Positions 40,194-49,811 of a stretch of 64,000 nt of DNA are shown here, piece after piece (positions within the stretch are counted from its first letter, which is position 1; the number at the start of each line of letters is the position of its first letter). A model generated the notes under the pieces. The model searched no databases and was not told the origin of the DNA. It saw only the letters and a list, made by a program, of their open reading frames with translations. The position numbers and the translations under genes are program-made. Origin of the DNA: an uncultured Collinsella sp. (GTDB taxonomy: Bacteria > Actinomycetota > Coriobacteriia > Coriobacteriales > Coriobacteriaceae); contig CAUGTZ010000007.1 in the NCBI GenBank assembly GCA_959602645.1, positions 46,717-110,716 on the forward strand, in the 5' to 3' direction.

Positions 40194-41024
40194 TCAGTAC
40201 TGCCACATGTGGTTGACAGGGCCGGAGCCTTTGCCCATGTTCAGGCCGGCGGCCAGAGCGCCTGTCAGGTATGCCTTGCCCGCATTGACGGCATCGGCAA
40301 GATCCATGCCCTGGGCCAGCGCGCAGGCGATGGCGGACGAAAGCGTGCAGCCGGTGCCGTGTGTGTTGTCGGTCTCGATGCGCTTGTGGCGGAACCACGT
40401 GGTGAGCGGATCGCCCAGATGGTTGCCCTCGTCATCGAGTGGCGCGGGTTCGGCCAATACATCGTTGGCCTCGTTGACAAGATGCCCACCCTTAACGAGG
40501 GATGCGCAACCAAAGCGGCGGGTGAGGAGCATGGCAGCATTTTGCTGTGTGCGCTCGGAGTCGACCTCGTAGTCAAGCAGGGCCATGGCCTCGGGAATAT
40601 TGGGCGTGATGACGGTTGCTAGTGGGAACAGGCGGCGGGTGAGCGCCTCGGCGGCATCTTCGGCAATCAGCCGTGCGCCCGAGGTGGCTACCATGACGGG
40701 GTCGACGACCACGTTTGTCGCGTTCCAGGCGCTCAGGCGGTCGGCGATAACCTCGATAATCTCGGCAGAGGAAACCATGCCGATCTTGACGGCGCTGGGG
40801 CGGATATCGTCAAATACGGCGTCGATCTGCGCAGCGACGATATCAGGGGAGATATTCTGCACGGCGGTGACACCGAGCGTGTTTTGTGCGGTGATGGCGG
40901 TGATGGCCGTCTCGGCATACAGGCGGTGCGCCGTGATGGTCTTGATGTCGGCCTGAATGCCGGCGCCACCGCTGGAATCGGATCCTGCGATGGATAGAAC
41001 GGCAGGTACCTTACTGCGATCCAT
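40194..41024 (-). CDS. thiD: Hydroxymethylpyrimidine/phosphomethylpyrimidine kinase
   Basis: The 276-residue enzyme phosphorylates HMP and HMP-P in thiamine synthesis. Visible family features are the N-terminal AGSDSSGGAGIQADIKT, the VVVDPVMVATSGARL strand and the C-terminal GTGCTLSSAIA anion-hole motif. Its last codons overlap the attR core, and the terminal bases of its TGA stop come from the phage. It lies downstream of thiC on the same strand. Confidence 0.95.
   Translation of the reverse strand: MDRSKVPAVLSIAGSDSSGGAGIQADIKTITAHRLYAETAITAITAQNTLGVTAVQNISPDIVAAQIDAVFDDIRPSAVKIGMVSSAEIIEVIADRLSAWNATNVVVDPVMVATSGARLIAEDAAEALTRRLFPLATVITPNIPEAMALLDYEVDSERTQQNAAMLLTRRFGCASLVKGGHLVNEANDVLAEPAPLDDEGNHLGDPLTTWFRHKRIETDNTHGTGCTLSSAIACALAQGMDLADAVNAGKAYLTGALAAGLNMGKGSGPVNHMWQY
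40196..40207. other. attR core (right copy of the 12-bp repeat)
   Basis: AGTACTGCCACA inside the 3' end of thiD. The bacterial attachment site is therefore the end of thiD, where integration preserves the protein. Confidence 0.8.
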
Positions 41025-41081
41025 GTTTGCTCCCTTGTTCGGTCGGAATCAAATGGGTCTTTAAGCCAGCATTATAAAGAT

Positions 41082-41111
41082 GCCCGGGCCGACTCTATGT
41101 CGAACCCGGGC
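41082..41111 (-). terminator. Hairpin between thiC and thiD
   Basis: GCCCGGG and CCCGGGC arms followed on the minus strand by a short T-rich stretch (ATCTTTATA). It probably acts as a partial terminator or processing site between the two thiamine genes. Confidence 0.5.
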
Positions 41112-41202
41112 GGGCGATGTAATCTTTACGCAAATGTAAGCAAATGTTCACACGTCAACAATTGACGAACACCATGTTACTGATTGTGGCTCCGGTGACG
41201 AG

Positions 41203-42537
41203 TTAGTCCTCCATGCCGAGATCGATCGTCGTACCCTCGAACACCTTGTTGACGGTGCGGACGGCGCACATCTTGCCACACATGGTGCAGGTGCCCTCGG
41301 TGGCGGCGGGGGACTCCTCGTAGCGCTTCTTGCCGGTGACCGGGTCGAGCGCGCACTTCCACATGGAGTCCCAGTCGAGCTTGCGGCGTGCCTGGCCCAT
41401 CTTGTCGTCCATGTCGCGGGCGTGCGGCACCTTCTTGGCGATATCGGCGGCGTGCGCGGCGATCTTGGTGGCCATGAGGCCATCGAGCACGTCTTGGGCG
41501 TTGGGCAGGCACAAGTGCTCGGCTGGCGTCACGTAGCACAGGAAGTCGGCGCCGGAGCTGGCGGAGATAGCGCCGCCGATGGCGGCGGTGATGTGGTCGT
41601 AACCCACGCCGATATCGGTCACCAGCGGCCCGAGCACATAGAACGGGGCGTTGTGGCACAGGCGCTTCTGCAGTTTCATGTTGGCGGCGATCTCGTCGAG
41701 CGCCATGTGACCCGGGCCCTCGACCATGACTTGGACGCCGGCGGCCCAAGCGCGCTTGCACAGCTTGCCCAGCTCGATCATCTCGGCGGTCTCGGTGGCG
41801 TCGTTGGAGTCGTAGAGGCAGCCCGGGCGGCAGGAGTCGCCGAGCGAAATCGTCACGTCGTACTCGTGGCAAATCTCGAGCAGCTCGTCAAAGTACTCGT
41901 AGAAGGGGTTTTCGTTGCCGGTGACCTCCATCCAGCCAAACAGCAGCGAGCCGCCGCGGCTCACGATGTTCATCAAGCGGCCGGTCTCCTTAAAGGTCTT
42001 GGTGACCGACTTGTTGATGCCGCAGTGGATGGTCATAAAGTCCACGCCGTCCTCGGCGTGCGCGCGCACGACCTCGAACAGGTCATCCTTGGTAAGCTTG
42101 ACCAGCGGCTTTTCCATGTAGCCGATGGCGTCGTACATGGGGACGGTGCCCACCATGAGCGGCGTCTCGTCGATGAGCTGCTGGCGGAACTGGCGCGTCT
42201 TGCCCGAGTTGGAAAGGTCCATGATGGCGTCGGCGCCAAAGTCCTCGGCGATCTTGACCTTCTTCCATTCCTCGGCGGCATCGGCTTTATCGCCCGAGAT
42301 GCCCAGGTTGACGTTGACCTTAGTAGACAGGCCCTCGCCGACACCAAAGGCGCGCATGCCTTTTTTGATGTGCACGATGTTGGCGGGAATGGCGATGCGG
42401 CCGTCGGCCACGCGCTCGCGGATGTACTCGGGGTCGCGATGCTCGCGCTCGGCGACTTCCTTCATCTGCGGCGTGATCTGCCCGGCGCGGGCGAAGTCGA
42501 TTTGCGTGACGAGCTTGGGCTCGGTCTGTGTGCTCAT
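41203..42537 (-). CDS. thiC: Phosphomethylpyrimidine synthase
   Basis: A 444-residue radical-SAM enzyme that turns AIR into HMP-P. It carries the ThiC core (MTIHCGINKSV, GDSCRPGCLYDSNDATETAE, MVEGPGHMALDE) and the C-terminal cluster motif CTMCGKMC. It is the short form lacking the N-terminal extension of plant and E. coli ThiC. ATG 42537 is chosen because GGGAG precedes it and the next upstream ATG lies within the riboswitch. Confidence 0.96.
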   Translation of the reverse strand: MSTQTEPKLVTQIDFARAGQITPQMKEVAEREHRDPEYIRERVADGRIAIPANIVHIKKGMRAFGVGEGLSTKVNVNLGISGDKADAAEEWKKVKIAEDFGADAIMDLSNSGKTRQFRQQLIDETPLMVGTVPMYDAIGYMEKPLVKLTKDDLFEVVRAHAEDGVDFMTIHCGINKSVTKTFKETGRLMNIVSRGGSLLFGWMEVTGNENPFYEYFDELLEICHEYDVTISLGDSCRPGCLYDSNDATETAEMIELGKLCKRAWAAGVQVMVEGPGHMALDEIAANMKLQKRLCHNAPFYVLGPLVTDIGVGYDHITAAIGGAISASSGADFLCYVTPAEHLCLPNAQDVLDGLMATKIAAHAADIAKKVPHARDMDDKMGQARRKLDWDSMWKCALDPVTGKKRYEESPAATEGTCTMCGKMCAVRTVNKVFEGTTIDLGMED

Positions 42538-42545
42538 TGGCACGG

Positions 42546-42634
42546 CTCCCTTCGTTGGCATTACCCATATCAGGTTTGCGGGTCAGGGCGGGCGCGCCCA
42601 GTCTCAGCCTGCCGTCCTGTCCTGCAAGCTCCCC
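42546..42634 (-). ncRNA. TPP riboswitch
   Basis: On the minus strand the conserved THI box is complete: GGGGAGC near the 5' end, CTGAGA, ACCTGAT and TGGGTAATGCCAACGAAGGGAG. The last segment overlaps the thiC ribosome-binding site, so TPP binding likely blocks translation initiation. Confidence 0.95.
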
Positions 42635-42708
42635 GTTTATGTAATGGGCTCAAGTATAGCTCGAATGGGTACGATTGGCCTAACGAGCGTGCCTGTGGGG
42701 AGGCGAAC

Positions 42709-43224
42709 ATGGAAGACAAGCATCTATATCGAGAGACGCAATGGGATGTATCGGCCGAGGAAAGCCGTGCGCACCATGGCCTTGTCGCGATTGGTTTTGC
42801 GGTACTTGCCGTGCTGGTGATTGCCTTTTGTATCTGGACGTTTGGCGGTCACGGCGGCGCTGCATGGGAGTTCGAGGCCGACGATGCCCTGCCGATCATG
42901 ACAGTGAAGGTTACGGGCGGCAATACCGTTGCCGCGCCGGGCGACTATTGGTATTCGCGCGATGGATTTGTCCAGCTTCAGCTGAGCGGTGGGTCTATTC
43001 CTGGTGAGGAAATCGAACGCGTGACGTATGATGCGGCGCTCAAAACGCTGACGGTGAAGCTCAAGAATCAGGGCGACGTGCCTACGACTATGGATATCGC
43101 GCTGACGGAATGGCGCTTGGAGCCCCCGACGGGTGTTGCGGTGTCCGAGGTGGAGCATGTCAAGATTACCTATCAGGACGGCTCGACAAATGAAATTGCC
43201 AAAGCCGACGGCTTGGCGGAATAG
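42709..43224 (+). CDS. Membrane-anchored hypothetical protein, 171 residues
   Basis: A cytoplasmic N-terminus of about 22 residues, one membrane helix (about 24-44; VAIGFAVLAVLVIAFCIWTF) and an external beta-rich domain (VKVTGGNTVAAPGDYWYSRD). ATG follows GGGGAGGCGAAC. It is divergent from thiC. No family recognised. Confidence 0.75.
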   Translation: MEDKHLYRETQWDVSAEESRAHHGLVAIGFAVLAVLVIAFCIWTFGGHGGAAWEFEADDALPIMTVKVTGGNTVAAPGDYWYSRDGFVQLQLSGGSIPGEEIERVTYDAALKTLTVKLKNQGDVPTTMDIALTEWRLEPPTGVAVSEVEHVKITYQDGSTNEIAKADGLAE

Positions 43225-43264
43225 GCGCCGTGCTTAGGCGGCACATTCAAAAGTAGCGGTGGTC

Positions 43265-44074
43265 CTACAAGGCCTGTTCGTTCAGGAAGACCAAAGTGTT
43301 TTTATTTGAAAGCTCGGGAAAGTGGCGATAGCCAACGTCGAACGCGGTGAGCCCGCTTACATCTTCGAGCTTGTTTTCTGCCATCCAGCGCACCATGGAG
43401 CCGCGTGCCTTTTTGCTGGCGGTCGAGCGCTGGATGGGCTTGCCGTTGCGGATGCCTTCGCCAAAGAGACACGTGACGACCGTGGCATCGGTGGTGAGGC
43501 GGGGCAGAACGGCTTTGGCGTATTCCGCACTGGCGAGGTTGACGATTGTAGCGTTGGAGCCCGCCGGAGCGATGGCCCGTGCGAGCTTGTCGTCCCAAAA
43601 CGCGTAGAGGTCTCGGGCATCGCCGACGGCAAGCTTCGCGCCCATCTCCAGTCGATACGGTTCAACGGCATGAAAGGGGCGTACGCATCCGTAAAGGCCC
43701 GAGAGGATCCACAGATGGTCTTGCAGCCATGCGAGCTGCGCGGAATCCATCACCTCGGGCGCCATGCTCTGGTATTGAATGCCGTGATAGGACATGACGG
43801 CAGGGGAGAGGTGACGGGCGAGTGCGGGATTGTCGAGATCGCCGTTTTTCAGGATGGGCCCAAACTCATGCAGGGTGTTGAGGCAAGGCCCCAGCAGTTT
43901 GTCACTCACGTTCCAGAGCGCCTGCAGACCTCCGCTGCCTTCATTCCGCTCGATATCTAGCAGTGCGCGGTGGAGGCGAGCCGTCTTGTGCGCAAAAGGT
44001 GGAATGCCCTGGACTTCAAAAGCATCTTGGGCCGCGCACATTTGCTTGGCGGGCGAAATGATGACCTGCAGCAT
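43265..44074 (-). CDS. yaaA: Peroxide stress protein YaaA (DUF328)
   Basis: 269 residues opening with MLQVIISPAKQM and carrying YHGIQYQSM, LSGLYGCVRPFHAVEPYRLE and DVGYRHFPELS, all typical of YaaA. The family binds DNA and lowers free iron during peroxide stress. RBS AGGAGAG. Confidence 0.92.
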   Translation of the reverse strand: MLQVIISPAKQMCAAQDAFEVQGIPPFAHKTARLHRALLDIERNEGSGGLQALWNVSDKLLGPCLNTLHEFGPILKNGDLDNPALARHLSPAVMSYHGIQYQSMAPEVMDSAQLAWLQDHLWILSGLYGCVRPFHAVEPYRLEMGAKLAVGDARDLYAFWDDKLARAIAPAGSNATIVNLASAEYAKAVLPRLTTDATVVTCLFGEGIRNGKPIQRSTASKKARGSMVRWMAENKLEDVSGLTAFDVGYRHFPELSNKNTLVFLNEQAL

Positions 44075-44201
44075 GGACTCTCCTCTGCCAAAAAGGAAGT
44101 TGCGGTGGAATAATTCCTGTTTTGCCTGTTAAAAGGCGTGTTTGGGAACTATTTCACCGCAAGTTATGAAGGGCTGGTTGGGCTCGTTTTACGAGGGTTG
44201 G

Positions 44202-45599
44202 TTATGCGCGCTCGATGAAGGCCTTGTAGCCGCGATAGGCCTCGTAGATATCGGCCTTGTTAGCGACCTCCCACAGGGCGTGCATGGACAGGACGGCAAC
44301 ACCGGAGTCGATGACGTTCATGCCGTACTTGGCCATGATGTAGGCGATGGTGCCGCCGCCGCCCGCGTTGACGCGACCGAGCTCGCAGGTCTGGAAGTCC
44401 ACGCCGGCCTCGTCCATGATGTCGCGGATGAGGGCCACATACTCGGCATCGGCGTCGTTAGAGCCGCCCTTGCCGCGGCTGCCCGTGTACTTGTTAAAGC
44501 ACAGGCCGCGACCCATAAAGGCTGCGTTCTTGGTCTCGAACTTGCCGGCGTAGCCCGGGTCGAAGCCGGCGGACACGTCAGAGGAGAGCATACGGCTGTG
44601 GGCGAGTGCACGGCGCAGGGCCAGCGGGCTATCATCGCCGGCGAGCGTCATAATCTCGGCGACGGTGTTCTCGAAGAAACGGCTCGTCATGCCGGTGGCA
44701 CCCACGGAACCGATCTCCTCCTTGTCGACGATGAGTGTGATGCTCGTGCGCTCCACGTTGGCGACGTTGATCTGGGCGAGCATGGACGGATAGGCGCAGA
44801 CACGGTCGTCGTGGCCATAGCCCAGAATCATGGAGCGGTCGAGGCCCATGTCGCGGGCCGGGCCGGCGGGCACGACCTCAATCTCGGCGGAGAGGAAGTC
44901 CTCCTCCTCGACGGCGTACTGCTCCTTGAGGATGTCCAGGAACATCTGCTTGACGGGCTCCTTGGGGGCGTCCTTGTCGTCCTCGTCAAACTTGACGGGG
45001 CGGCCGCCCACGATCACGTCGAGGATCTCGGCGTCGACGGCGTCCTTGGCGGGCTTGGCCATCTGCTCGCTCGAGAGGTGGATCAGCAGGTCGGAGATGG
45101 TAAAGACCGGGTCGTCGGCCTTGTCACCGATGTTGATGTCGACGGTGGTGCCGTCCTTTTTGCAGATGACGCCTACGAGTGCGAGCGGGGAAGCGACCCA
45201 GTGGTAGCTCTTGACGCCGCCATAGTAGTGCGTGTCGAGATAAGCCATGTCGCCGGCCTCGAAGGCGGGGTTCTGCTTGAGGTCCAGGCGCGGCGAGTCC
45301 ACGTGGGCGCCCAGGATGTTAAAGCCCTGCTCGAGCGGGGCGGTGCCCAGGTTGACGAGCATGAGGTCCTTGCCATGATTGGCGGCGTACACCTTGTCGC
45401 CGGCCTTGAGCGCGCGGCCCTCGGCAATCACGGTCTCCAGATTGACGTAGCCCGCCTCCTCGGCCATCTTGATACCGGTCTTGACGCACAGGCGCTCGGT
45501 CTTGTTCTCGCTCAAAAACTGCTTATAGCCGCGGCAAAGCTCCTCGAGCTCCTCGATCTGCTGTGGCGTGTACTTTTTCCATGCGCAGGGACGCTCCAT
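44202..45599 (-). CDS. M18-family aminopeptidase
   Basis: A 465-residue metallopeptidase with the M18 motifs GAHVDSPRLDLKQNP, TLIVDKEEIGSVGATGM and the C-terminal DSGVAVLSMHALWEVANKAD. These enzymes form tetrahedral dodecamers and release N-terminal residues from peptides. ATG 45599 has AAGGAG at proper distance; in-frame codons further upstream run into polA leader sequence. Confidence 0.92.
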   Translation of the reverse strand: MERPCAWKKYTPQQIEELEELCRGYKQFLSENKTERLCVKTGIKMAEEAGYVNLETVIAEGRALKAGDKVYAANHGKDLMLVNLGTAPLEQGFNILGAHVDSPRLDLKQNPAFEAGDMAYLDTHYYGGVKSYHWVASPLALVGVICKKDGTTVDINIGDKADDPVFTISDLLIHLSSEQMAKPAKDAVDAEILDVIVGGRPVKFDEDDKDAPKEPVKQMFLDILKEQYAVEEEDFLSAEIEVVPAGPARDMGLDRSMILGYGHDDRVCAYPSMLAQINVANVERTSITLIVDKEEIGSVGATGMTSRFFENTVAEIMTLAGDDSPLALRRALAHSRMLSSDVSAGFDPGYAGKFETKNAAFMGRGLCFNKYTGSRGKGGSNDADAEYVALIRDIMDEAGVDFQTCELGRVNAGGGGTIAYIMAKYGMNVIDSGVAVLSMHALWEVANKADIYEAYRGYKAFIERA

Positions 45600-45765
45600 G
45601 ACGCAGGCTCCTTTCGGATCGATCGTGCTGGTTGATGTACCGTGAGCCATCGTATCACGCTCGGGCCCGCGACGGCAGGGAAGCCTGATGTGCGGTGGCC
45701 GTGGGGCGGGGAGCGTGTAAACTGGAGTGAGCAAACCGTGCCCAGCCCAAAGCGAGGTATTCAAT

Positions 45766-48516
45766 ATGTCTGACAAGCGCCGTACCTTTGCCGTCATCGA
45801 CGGCAACTCGCTCATGCACCGCGCCTTCCACGCCGTGCCGCCCACCATGAACGCGCCGGACGGTCGTCCCACCAACGCGATCTTTGGCTTTTTGAATATG
45901 TTCCTCAAGATGATCGATGCCTTTAACCCCGACGGTGTGGTCGTGGCATTTGATAAGGGCAAGCCGCGCGTGCGCATGGAGATGCTGCCGCAGTACAAGG
46001 CTCAGCGCCCGCCCATGGACCCCGATCTGCACGCACAGTTTCCCATGATTAAGGAGCTGCTCGCCGCGCTCAACGTGCCAATTTTGCAGTCCGAGGGCTG
46101 GGAAGGCGATGACATCCTGGGCACTATGGCGCGCCTGGGCGAGCAGGCCGGCTGTGACATGCTGCTGGTGACCGGTGATCGCGATATGTATCAGCTCGTG
46201 ACCGAGCACGTCAACGTGGTCTCGACCCGCAAGGGCCTGTCCGACGTGGCGATCATGACGCCCGAGAGCGTGGACGATCTGTATCACGGCATAACGCCGG
46301 CGCTCGTGCCCGACTTTTATGGTCTGAAGGGCGACACGTCCGATAACATCCCCGGCGTGCCGGGCATCGGCCCCAAAAAGGCGAGCGCGCTCATTGCGCA
46401 GTACGGTAGCCTGGACGAGGTCATCGCGCACGCCGACGAGGTCAAGGGCAAGATGGGCGAAAACTTGCGTGCACACATCGACGACGCGCTGCTGAGCCGT
46501 AAGGTGGCGACCATCCGCACCGATGCGCCTGTTGAGCTCGATTTTGAGGCGACGTCCTTCCCGGCGTTTTCTTCCGATGAGGTTTCCGCGGCGCTGGGCA
46601 CGCTTGGCATTACGGCCATGCAGAACCGGTTCTTGGCGCTGATTGGCGACGAGGGCGGGGCTGCTGCTGCCTCCAGTGTGTTTGAGATGCCTGCTATGGT
46701 TCGCGCAGCCGCTGGCGATGCTGGCGCGCTTGGCGCCGTTGCGGCTGAGGTCTCCCGCGCGATTGATGCCGGCGAGTGGGTCGCCGCTGTGGTGGACGAT
46801 GACAAGGAGGAGGGCGCGCTCTTTGGACTGACGCGCACGCTGTGGCTGGCGACGTCCAAGGGCCTGTTCGCGCTCGAGGAGGGCGACAGCGGTGCGGCGG
46901 CTGAGGTTGAGGGCTTCAACTTCGTCCACGGCGTGATCGCCGGTGTGCTCGCGCGCCTGTTTATGGAAGGCCGTGTGGCGAGCCCGGATATGAAGGCGCT
47001 GTTGCATGAGCTTTCGCCCATCGATTCTTCTGAGCCCGAGCTCATGGATCCGCTCGCTGCCGATTCCACGCGTATCTTCGATACCGTGGTCGCTGCCTAT
47101 CTGCTGGATTCCGATCGCTCCGAGTTCGATGAGGCATATCTTGCCGATACGTATCTGCAGATGGCGCTGCCGGCGGCGCGCGGTGCAGAGGGTGCTGGTG
47201 ATGACGCTCCGGTGCCTGCCGCCCGTACTGCGGCCCTGACGCTGGCGCTCGTGGCGCCGTTGCGCGAGCGCATGGCCCGCGAGAATGCCGCCAACGTGTT
47301 CGATGGCATCGAGATGCCGCTCGTGCCGGTGCTTGCCAAGATGGAGCGCGCGGGCATGCTTGTGGACCCCGACCGCCTGCACAGTCTGTCCGAGGGCCTG
47401 ACGACCCAGATTGCCGAGGTCGAGCGCAGCATTCGCGACCTGGCCGGCGACGAGACCTTTAACATCGGCAGTCCCATGCAGCTCTCGCACGTGCTGTTTG
47501 ATGTTATGGGGCTTCCGACCAAGGGCCTCAAAAAGACCAAGCGCGGCTACTATTCGACCAACGCCAAGGTGCTGAGCGACCTTGCTCGTGACCACGAGAT
47601 CGTGCGTCTGATCTTGGACTGGCGTGAGAAGTCCAAGATTAAGTCGACCTATCTGGACACGCTGGGCCCGCTGCGCCGTGGTGACGGTCGCGTGCACACC
47701 ACGTACAACCAGACCATCACCGCGACGGGGCGTTTGTCTTCGAGCGACCCCAATCTGCAAAACATTCCGACGCGCTCGGAGCTGGGGCGTACCGTCAAGA
47801 CGGCGTTCTCGGCGGGCGAGGGCAGCGTCTTTTTGGCGGTGGACTACTCGCAGATCGAGCTGCGCTTGCTCGCGCATCTTTCGGGTGATGAACATCTGGT
47901 ACGTGCCTTTAACGAGGGCGAGGACTTCCATGCCGAGACGGCCGCGCGCGTGTTTGGCGTTCCCGTGTCCGAGGTAACGCCCGACCTGCGCAGCCGCGCC
48001 AAGGCCGTGAACTTTGGCATCGTGTACGGCCAGCAGGCCTACGGTCTGTCGCAGTCGCTGCATATCTCAATGGCCGAGGCGCGCGATATGATCGATCGCT
48101 ACTACGAGGCCTACCCGGGCGTGCGCACGTTCCTCGACAACGTGGTGGCACGTGCCAAGCAGACGGGCTACGCCGAGACCATGTACGGCCGCCGTCGCCA
48201 TATTCCCGAGCTCAAGGCCAAAAATCCGCAGCTCCGCGGTTTTGGCGAGCGCACGGCCATGAACCACCCCATGCAGGGAACCGCGGCCGACATCATCAAG
48301 ATCGCGATGGCCCGCGTAAGCCGCCGCCTGGAAGAAGAGGGCTTTGCCGCCCACATGATTCTGCAGGTACACGACGAACTGGACTTTGAGTGCCCCGTCG
48401 ACGAAGTCGAGCGCCTCACCGCCATGGTCCGCGACGTCATGGAGCACGTAGTAGACCTCCGCGTACCCCTCATTGCCGAAGCCAGCACCGGCATAACCTG
48501 GGCCGACGCGAAATAG
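45766..48516 (+). CDS. polA: DNA polymerase I
   Basis: A 916-residue protein. The 5' nuclease domain (about 1-290) has VIDGNSLMHRAFHA, GWEGDDILGT and YGLKGDTSDNIPGVPGIGPK. The 3'-5' exonuclease-like middle (about 300-510) lacks the DxE motif, so proofreading is probably absent, as in Taq and Bacillus enzymes. The polymerase domain has DYSQIELRLLAHLSGDE and QVHDELDFE. It fills gaps in repair and removes Okazaki primers. GAGG precedes ATG 45766. Confidence 0.97.
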   Translation: MSDKRRTFAVIDGNSLMHRAFHAVPPTMNAPDGRPTNAIFGFLNMFLKMIDAFNPDGVVVAFDKGKPRVRMEMLPQYKAQRPPMDPDLHAQFPMIKELLAALNVPILQSEGWEGDDILGTMARLGEQAGCDMLLVTGDRDMYQLVTEHVNVVSTRKGLSDVAIMTPESVDDLYHGITPALVPDFYGLKGDTSDNIPGVPGIGPKKASALIAQYGSLDEVIAHADEVKGKMGENLRAHIDDALLSRKVATIRTDAPVELDFEATSFPAFSSDEVSAALGTLGITAMQNRFLALIGDEGGAAAASSVFEMPAMVRAAAGDAGALGAVAAEVSRAIDAGEWVAAVVDDDKEEGALFGLTRTLWLATSKGLFALEEGDSGAAAEVEGFNFVHGVIAGVLARLFMEGRVASPDMKALLHELSPIDSSEPELMDPLAADSTRIFDTVVAAYLLDSDRSEFDEAYLADTYLQMALPAARGAEGAGDDAPVPAARTAALTLALVAPLRERMARENAANVFDGIEMPLVPVLAKMERAGMLVDPDRLHSLSEGLTTQIAEVERSIRDLAGDETFNIGSPMQLSHVLFDVMGLPTKGLKKTKRGYYSTNAKVLSDLARDHEIVRLILDWREKSKIKSTYLDTLGPLRRGDGRVHTTYNQTITATGRLSSSDPNLQNIPTRSELGRTVKTAFSAGEGSVFLAVDYSQIELRLLAHLSGDEHLVRAFNEGEDFHAETAARVFGVPVSEVTPDLRSRAKAVNFGIVYGQQAYGLSQSLHISMAEARDMIDRYYEAYPGVRTFLDNVVARAKQTGYAETMYGRRRHIPELKAKNPQLRGFGERTAMNHPMQGTAADIIKIAMARVSRRLEEEGFAAHMILQVHDELDFECPVDEVERLTAMVRDVMEHVVDLRVPLIAEASTGITWADAK

Positions 48517-48550
48517 GAAAGCAACCACAGTTCCAAAGTAACCAAAAACA

Positions 48551-48584
48551 GAAGGGGGCTCCTTGCCAACAAGGAGCCCCCTTC
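48551..48584 (+). terminator. Terminator-like hairpin after polA
   Basis: Perfect 14-bp arms (GAAGGGGGCTCCTT, AAGGAGCCCCCTTC) around GCCAAC. The following T-run is short (GTTC), so termination may be partial. Confidence 0.7.
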
Positions 48585-48624
48585 GTTCAAATAAATTCAG
48601 CCTAAGTATCTAGACACTCAAGAT

Positions 48625-48730
48625 GCCATCTTGGCGGCAAGTAAGTAAACCTAGGACCTGACCGAGCGAAAAGTTAACCCGTGCCGCCCGGCCAGGCCCG
48701 ATGGGACGGCTACCGAGCCGCCAAGATGGC
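48625..48730. repeat. 14-bp inverted repeat spanning the end of the HAD gene
   Basis: GCCATCTTGGCGGC at 48625-48638 recurs inverted at 48717-48730, inside the last codons of the convergent HAD gene. The 78-base spacer is large for a terminator; it may be chance or a remnant of duplication. Confidence 0.4.
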
Positions 48731-49537
48731 GTCGATGAGCGTCAGTACGCCCCCGTCGTTGTTGCTCGGAATGCGCCACTTAGCATGCGCGTTCATATGC
48801 TCCTCGGCATTGTCCACGATATAGCTATGCCCGACGCGCTCCAGCATGGGGATGTCGTTGTAGGTGTCGCCCACGGCGGCGGCATCGGCGATATCGATGC
48901 CGAGCTGCTCGCACAGGTGCGCGACGCCCGAACCCTTGTCGACGCCCAGGTTCATAAAGTCGATCCACTCGCGGCCGGCATTGGTGACATAGAGCTGATC
49001 CGAGAACGCGGGGTTATAGGTCTCGCGGAACGCGGGCTCGGCGTCGTAGCCGGGGAAAAAGATCGAGATCTTATTGGACTCGATATCAAGGCCCTCAAAG
49101 GTGTCGACGTAGTTGATCGTGTTGTAGTATACGCTGATCTCGTCGTGGTACTGATGGTCGCGGGCGAGCACATAGAACTCGTCGTAGCAGCACAGGACGG
49201 GAACGGCGCGCGGGTCCTCCGAGGCACGAGCGAGCACCTGCTGATACAGCGCCACATCGATGTTGCTCTTATAGATATAGCTACCGCGATAGATCACGCA
49301 CGCTCCGTTATCGGGACAAAAAGCGAGGCGGTTCTTAATGCTCTCGAACATTTCTTCGAGTTTTGGGGCGGGGCGTCCGCTGGCGGGGCAGAACACGATG
49401 CCAGCCTCGGCGAGCTTGTCTAGGCGCTCATCAAGACCCTGCGGCAACACGCGCTCGTCGGTGAGAAGCGTCTTGTCCATATCAACGGCGAGAATCTTAA
49501 TGCTTCCGATATTGGTGTCCGATTCGTAAGTTTGCAT
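48710..49537 (-). CDS. Cof-type HAD-superfamily phosphatase
   Basis: 275 residues with the HAD loop DMDKTLLTDE (Asp19, Asp21), a Cof-type cap domain and the C-terminal GVAHLCEQLGIDIADAAAVG followed by DTYNDIPML. These enzymes dephosphorylate sugar phosphates and cofactors; the substrate here is unknown. AAAGG precedes the ATG. Confidence 0.9.
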   Translation of the reverse strand: MQTYESDTNIGSIKILAVDMDKTLLTDERVLPQGLDERLDKLAEAGIVFCPASGRPAPKLEEMFESIKNRLAFCPDNGACVIYRGSYIYKSNIDVALYQQVLARASEDPRAVPVLCCYDEFYVLARDHQYHDEISVYYNTINYVDTFEGLDIESNKISIFFPGYDAEPAFRETYNPAFSDQLYVTNAGREWIDFMNLGVDKGSGVAHLCEQLGIDIADAAAVGDTYNDIPMLERVGHSYIVDNAEEHMNAHAKWRIPSNNDGGVLTLIDAILAAR

Positions 49538-49680
49538 AAAAGCGAGCCTTTCGTTTCGAAATTGTTTCAGATGTTATAACCATCAACTCGTAGTCAGGCG
49601 TATTTTCGCAGGAACGGAGCGTATTTGCACCACGCTTCACAAAGTAATGAAAAAACTTTTCAGAAATTTGAATTTGTCGC

Positions 49681-49708
49681 TTGTGCTGCGGGCACTTTAG
49701 CGTAATAT
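49681..49708 (+). promoter_or_regulatory. Possible promoter of the argG leader transcript
   Basis: TTGTGC and TAATAT separated by 16 bases. It would give a leader of about 375 bases before argG. Spacing and boxes are acceptable but not perfect. Confidence 0.4.
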
Positions 49709-49811
49709 AGCGACCATCGAAAACGGAGACGGCAAAAGAGCCGCTTACCGAGGAAAAGGTACCGTTTACGATATTTGAATTGCGCCCGGCGATAGGTGAA
49801 AGGAGAGGCAG

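Larger units (their letters stand above)
3644..40207. mobile_element. Integrated siphovirus-like prophage, about 36.6 kb
   Basis: The block runs from integrase through lysogeny, replication, packaging, head, tail and lysis genes. It is flanked by the 12-bp direct repeat AGTACTGCCACA (3644-3655 and 40196-40207). The right copy lies in the last codons of thiD. The left flank joined to thiD through the core gives ...CAG TAC TAA, whereas the integrated form reads ...CAG TAC TGA. The phage therefore replaces two bases of the stop codon and leaves ThiD unchanged. All modules expected of a complete temperate phage are present and no structural gene looks broken. Confidence 0.93.
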
